A stretch of 64,000 bases of DNA from contig JAVTVY010045467.1 of NCBI GenBank assembly GCA_036873755.1, positions 1 to 64,000 of the forward strand, written 5' to 3'. The DNA comes from Hanleya hanleyi. Lineage: Eukaryota; Mollusca; Polyplacophora; Lepidopleurida; Hanleyidae. How positions within the stretch are numbered: position 1 is the first letter of the stretch; every line of letters starts with the position of its first letter. The notes under the pieces are model-generated. The model was given only the letters and a program-made list of their open reading frames with translations. It was not told the DNA's origin and did not search any database. A program made the position numbers and the translations under genes. Shown here in pieces: positions 59,310 through 64,000 of this stretch.

Positions 59310-59923
59310 TTAGAAGAAGGTTTGAATTTTGTCCACAAAAGTGCTGGGTGATTCAATTTCAATAGAGGAATTACTTCTGGCATGCCCAGTTGGCCCTAAA
59401 TTCGTATTGGTATTCGAGGATATAATAACTTTTGGCCTCAAAGTGAGTTTCCTCCGTTTGTAAGCATTCTGACTTTTGAGAAACAGTTTGGATTTTGATA
59501 TGATACAAGGATAATCGTTGTCCTTCAGGTAGCTGTCCAGTCGGGATCGTAAAGTCCGCAAGGATTCTGGATTATAATCGTCCCCGGTTCGGTTCTTTAC
59601 GGTGGTGAAAAACTCTGCCAGGTATTCGTCCAATTGGACAGGAGGTATTTCGTGTATTCTTCGTTTATCTCCCCATGGCTGTATCCACAACCAACGTTCG
59701 AAGGCCCCAACCGCTGCCACAATAGATCGCACAGTGGCGGCTGGTTTTAGTTGGATACGTTCACGTCGTCTCTGGTTTTCTGAGATCGATGTCCCAGTCT
59801 CCGATCGGACATGCTCGAACTTCACAGGGGTATAAGTCAATTCACGTTGTCCCTCGATGCCAACAACCTCTCCGGATGCAATCTGTAATAAGCCATCTTC
59901 CTCTGCTGAATACTGAACTGACA
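59310..59923 (-). CDS. Array exon M: Crypton-type core-binding domain terminal exon
   Basis: Seen: the acceptor TTTTTTTCCTTATAG is followed by TG plus 203 codons and a stop, phase 1. A second AG six bases in would keep the same frame. Domains: SENQRRRERIQL at 47-58, ATVRSIVAAVGAFERWLW at 62-79, HEIPPVQLDEYLAEFF at 90-105, GDDYNPESLRTLRSRL at 113-128 region, SYLKDNDYPCII at 120-131, SQNAYKRRKLTL at 140-151. A 50-residue Ser/Asn/Thr-rich tail follows. AATAAA overlaps the stop codon itself on minus (59306-59311), and another lies at 59224-59229. It is the longest repeat-free copy. Confidence 0.88.
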
Positions 59924-60754
59924 CTATAAGGAAAAAAACATCGATGTCATTTTTTTCCTTCGTTATCACTGCAGTCCTGGCTTGAAATAATTATAATTAT
60001 TCACATGCCCACTGAGGTAAAGTTTGTACCCATCTACATAAAATATTAATATTCTAAATATTCCACATGTATAGGAGAAAATTTACATCCATTTTTGCAT
60101 GTATCATGGATGTCGACAGGATTTCTTGTGAGGGGGATCGTTTCGTATGCTTAGTTATTAGAACCAGACTGTGATGTCCAACATGGAAAAATAACATATG
60201 GTTCGGCAGTGAGGGTGTTGTTTTCACCCAACAACCCCAACTAATGATGCTAAGTGCCCCCATACATCAAGACAAAGTTTTAATTATGATATGTTGTTCC
60301 TAAGCAGAATATATCAAACTGATCTATTGGATGGATAATTTCATGTCTATCATTGCCCGACACTCCACATGTACAAAGTGTGATAGATAATTTTGTCCTC
60401 TGAAATAATCAACGGCAAACCCATTCTGAGACAAAAGTGAAAAGCTGAAGGCCACCTTAATGGACAGAAAATTATGCAAAAGGAGAGAAAACAGATCAAA
60501 TATTGAAACTGGTTATATAACAAGACTTTAATTGCTGTGAATCGGTTCATGATTAAGCTCTACCATAGTGGACCATCGGTGATGGTTCTCTTCTTTGGTA
60601 CCATTGTGGTACCAATAAGAAACATGCATTGCCATGATATCCCAGAGCACAACAGGCATGACAGGGAACATTGGTGTGTAATATACATAGCAAAATGCAG
60701 TTCAATATAATTTCCAACTATCGTGTCACTAGGAACTGAAAAGGCTCGTAGTGA
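59924..60754. other. Non-coding interval upstream of exon M
   Basis: No gene recognised. Confidence 0.35.
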
Positions 60755-61098
60755 ACAGGTAAGGCGATCCCGCTCTCTAAAATGGAGGTAAAATATGTCG
60801 TTTGATTCCTTCTCAACCAATGCTCCAAAACTACAGGCGCATTTATCTATTGTTCAATGTCCAGAAATGGATTTTCAATTTGCAGAATCAGTCAATGTTG
60901 TTTCAATATCATGATAGATATTTGGCCCATTATTATGCAAATTAGGTAGATGACAATATATTTTCACTACCATTTGATGCAGATATATGTCTGTGTGTAT
61001 CTCAACAGGATGTTGCTAAATTCATTACATAAACGGACTTATTCGGCAAAAATGACCTTTTTTACCTCCATTTAAGAGAGCAGGATTGCCCTAACCTG
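60755..61098. mobile_element. MITE with CTCTCTAAAATGGAGGTAAA termini
   Basis: Left GGCGATCCCGCTCTCTAAAA, TGGAGGTAAAA; right TTTTTACCTCCATTTAAGAGAG, AGGATTGCCCTAACCTGG. Single termini of the same family occur near 13062 and 18580. Confidence 0.8.
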
Positions 61099-62061
61099 GT
61101 AAAAGAAACTTCCATCTGTAATTCAATAGTGGCATTTGTACTGGACAAAATTGTCTCTCAAATATTATGAATATCAAGTCCAATTAGTTGCACCTTCACC
61201 CATAGAATGATCATTTTAATGCCACTATAAAGTGTTATCTATCAAATACCTTGCACACTTTGTGAAGAATAAGTTCACAGTTTTTCAACAAAAATTTTAT
61301 AAAAGCGAATTTTTTAACACAGTTGAAAGAGACCTCAGATCTGTGACGTCAGAGTTTGATTCCGACAAAACAGCATGGACATGGGATGTCGTATTGTGAT
61401 GTACATCGCACAAGGAAGGTGCTAAGCAGTAGCATTGTTAACATTACAACAGAAATATCAGCTGGAACAATCATGGCCTTCGTCATTTCCAAATTATGGG
61501 CGTGATATTCTGAGAGTTTTTTTAATCACAGGCTAAGACCATTCCCCAAACGGTCAACATAATTTATAAAAATACAAATACATCCGCTTACCAATAATTT
61601 AGCATAAAAAAATATGGGCTGTAGGGGTCATATGGTAGGACCTTTGAAATACAGATATAAACTGAATAATCTCTGAGAGAGAGAGAGAGAATTAAGGCTT
61701 AATGTCGCGTTCAGCAACGTCACTACAAAGCTTTAGGCAGTATATATTTGTCGGGGAATGCAGACTAGTTATACATGTAATTCCAAGGCGTCAAATTATC
61801 AATGTTGGTACCCGAAAAGACTAGTGAATGCTAGATTACAAGAAATACAGCACCATAAAAATTGACCCAATGCCGACTATGTGTTACCTGTAGTCCCGTT
61901 TTGACTCAAAGCTGACCCAATTTTTCCTATCATTGCCCAATATTTTTTCTTTGCGCAGTTTGAATGATTTTAACCCAGATATTTAACAAGACAGGTCTGA
62001 AAGTTCCAAAGAGCCGAAACAATTATCTGAACACTTTCCAAATCAAATCAGGTGAATATTA
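61099..62061. other. Non-coding interval with SINE tail remnant
   Basis: GAGAGAGAGAGAGAATTAAGG and CTTAATGTCGCGTTCAGC at 61675-61715 are a truncated (GAGA)n SINE in minus orientation. 61308-61430 resembles 50370-50560. No gene. Confidence 0.5.
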
Positions 62062-62433
62062 GGCCAAATCATGACATTCAGGACATTGGCTAAAATCATG
62101 ATATTCATGATATTGGGCCAAAATCATGATATTCATGATATTGGGCTAAAATAATGATATTCATGATATTGGGCTAAAATCATGTTATTCATGACATTGG
62201 GCTAAAATCATGATATTCATGATATATTGGGCTAAAATCACGATATTCATGATATATTGGGCTAAAATCATAATATATTGGGCTAAAACCATGATATTCA
62301 TGACATTGGGCTAAAATCATGATATTCATGATATTGGGCTAAAATCATGATATTCATGACATTGGGCCAAAATCATGATATTTAGGACATTGGGCCAAAA
62401 TCAGGACATTCAGGACATGGGTCGAAATCATGT
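62062..62433. repeat. 28-bp satellite, about 13 copies
   Basis: Unit GGGCTAAAATCATGATATTC plus ATGATATT. It is self-complementary in part (ATCATGAT/ATCATGAATATCAT). Peripheral copies are more diverged (GGCCAAATCATGACATTCAGG), central ones nearly identical. Confidence 0.92.
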
Positions 62434-62971
62434 TGACATAAGTATAGTCAAGGAATGTTTACTTAGAAGATCTATTTCTATACTGAAGTATAGTGTTCAT
62501 TTTTCTATGTAATGCATATATATTCTTTCATATCCATGTCCAACAAATATATGCTAAAAAAATTAAAATAGGCAATAACTACAGGTTTCTTTCATGCTGG
62601 TTCAGATTGATGACCGATCATAGCTCTAGATGTAAAACTGGAACCAGTAAGATTTACTGTCTTAGAGCAAGTCTTCCGAGGTTGAACAGACAATATGTGT
62701 TCGTGAGAAAAGATTAATTGAAAGCTCTCATTGATGTGTGGAAGCTTGTATGGCTAGTGCATCAGGACTGAAAAGATTTAAGCTGTGCTCCGCCTCAGGT
62801 TTGAATATCAAGTCGTGCTATCCGATAAAGAAGTCTTTAGGTTTTGGGCACTCTGTCTCAACCTCGACATCAGGGCATGAAGTAAATTTCGTTCTCTTGT
62901 CCTGCTCTAACTTTAATAGCTGATAGGTGACTTCACATGTATGCTATGAGGCTAGCTGCTTTGCTGCATAG
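62434..62971. other. Region downstream of exon N
   Basis: No recognised gene. An ORF at 62738-62923 (plus) has no domain. A minus ATTAAA (62912-62917) lies about 55 bp past the exon N stop. Confidence 0.4.
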
Positions 62972-63489
62972 TTATAATAAGTTGTGATCTGCCCCAATTT
63001 CAACTACTGGTTCTATGCTTGTGTTCGCCCTGACCTGTTCTTGGATGCAAAGCAATTCTTTCCGTCTCCGGCTATATGCAGCTTGGCTGTTGATGAACAA
63101 AGGTGATTTTGTAATCGAGCAAGGATAATGGTTATCTTTCAAGTATGTGTCTATCCTGGAACGAAGATTTTTGAAAGACTGGGAATTGTAATCCTTCCCG
63201 GTACGACTCTTCACGACAGAGTAGAAATCAACCAGATACGCATCAAGCTCATGTGGGGGGATCTGGAATATCTCCCTCCGGTCATTGCCAGGCTGTGACC
63301 ATAGCCACCGCTCGAATGATCCAACCGCGGCAACAATGTCGCTGATGGTTGACCTCGGCTTCCCTTCAAAATTGATACGCTCCCGTCGTCGTTTGTTCTC
63401 GCTTTGTTCACCGGACGGGCGATGCTGGTAGACCACATTGAAAGTATCCAGATCCCCAGCCGTTGGTCCAGTATGGCCATCTTGTATGT
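62972..63489 (-). CDS. Array exon N: Crypton-type core-binding domain terminal exon (first in transcription order)
   Basis: Seen: the acceptor ACTTCCTTTCATTGCCAG is followed by AC plus 171 codons and a stop, phase 1. The frame stays open upstream of the acceptor to 63730, but that part has no counterpart in other copies and is taken as intron. Domains: SENKRRRERINFEGKP at 29-44, STISDIVAAVGSFERWLW at 46-63, FQIPPHELDAYLVDFY at 74-89, GKDYNSQSFKNLRSRI at 97-112, TYLKDNHYPCSI at 114-125, SQAAYSRRRKEL at 134-145, tail ending DHNLL. A CAGGTCAGG word in the tail could act as a donor but is not conserved. This is the cleanest copy of the full domain. Confidence 0.88.
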
Positions 63490-64000
63490 CTGGCAATGAA
63501 AGGAAGTCCAGACTGACTAAGGATATAGCAGAGTATGATGAAGCATTCAACCCGTTAAGTGCAATGAATGTCCCACCAGTTTTAATTAATTCAAAATAGC
63601 GACTTTGTTTTCCAATCTCAGTAAACACGGATATAATATCACGGAATGTTATATCTTGTACCAGTGCTATACATCTTGTACCAGGGCTATATATCTTCCA
63701 TGCCAATTTCAAGCTACATTTGTTAGCCAATCAGCTGGCTGAAACAACTTTAAAATGATGCTCCTTGTAATTATACACAGGAGCAAAAGTCCAAATGTAG
63801 TAAACAGTATAAAGAAACAGTATCCAAATAAGGTACATGTATCATGTCCAAGCATAGTTTGTGGTAAATGGAAACTTCAAAGGGTTTACTCTCTCAGAAA
63901 AGTCTGGTAAAACCAGACAGTAGATAATATGAAGAATGCAAACTTGTTCATATCTGCGAACTAGCACCAATCTATGTCAAACTGAGAAGGCAGAATTCGT
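63490..64000. other. Intron or upstream region of exon N
   Basis: No further array exon or recognisable shared 5' exon before the window ends. A direct CTTGTACCAGTGCTATACAT / CTTGTACCAGGGCTATATAT duplication lies at 63654-63690. Confidence 0.4.

Noticed and set aside
1..63489. Fourteen independent Crypton transposon insertions
   Set aside because: All are on one strand with the same acceptor phase and the same domain borders, with private stops and no catalytic domain, and neighbours are most similar. Independent insertions would not give this.
63490..63730. N-terminal extension of exon N (open frame to 63730)
   Set aside because: A strong acceptor ends at 63490-63491 at the position shared by all other copies, and the upstream 80 residues have no counterpart in them.

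Overview
The window looks like nuclear DNA of an invertebrate, most likely a mollusc or another lophotrochozoan. It is AT-rich, sparse in coding sequence, and rich in ACATGTA-type words. It is crowded with SINEs that have (TGAG)n/(GAGA)n tails, foldback MITEs and degenerate tandem elements of kinds I associate with mollusc genomes. No bacterial gene organisation is present. The species assignment is inference.

The coding content is dominated by one thing: 14 related exons, all on the minus strand, spread from the left edge (1-419, cut by the window) to 63489. I label them A to N from left to right; transcription would run N to A. Each is a single ORF of about 140-300 residues. Each starts at a good splice acceptor in the same phase (phase 1) and ends in its own stop codon (A's end lies outside the window). 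Each carries the same domain of about 110 residues: a basic RRxER stretch, a helix ending FERWLW, EIPPxELDxYL, a G-x-x-Y loop, LRSRLDxYLK, YPCSI, and SQxAFxxRRxEL. I read this as the N-terminal core-binding (SAM-like) domain of Crypton-type tyrosine recombinases, known in host proteins of the ZMYM2/QRICH1/KIAA1958/KCTD1 group. The catalytic recombinase domain is absent everywhere. Neighbours are the closest relatives (B/C; E/F/G; I to N), as expected for tandem duplication. Copies G to L sit at close to a 2.8 kb period with one empty slot.

The uniform acceptor phase, a private stop in every copy, and only 393 bp between exons F and G favour an array of alternative 3'-terminal exons. They would be spliced to shared upstream exons lying beyond base 64000, an architecture comparable to fly lola or mod(mdg4). 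The alternative is a tandem family of small genes whose 5' exons I cannot recognise. No shared 5' exon is visible in the window.

The rest is non-coding. By region: 0.4-5.9 kb has two foldback elements and a LINE 3' end; 6.9-10.6 kb has a TIR element, a hairpin and a MITE; 11.2-23.3 kb is a repeat-filled break in the array with SINEs, TTAA-flanked foldbacks, and elements at 19.2-20.6 and 20.6-22.0 kb; 23.9-30.3 kb has two local segmental duplications, one containing a GGGCGC-rich element and the other a decayed piece of exon E; 30.8-52 kb has exons interspersed with SINEs and MITEs; 54.1-57.4 kb has a 3.3 kb TIR element with a nested tandem repeat; 60.7-62.4 kb has a MITE and a 28-bp satellite.
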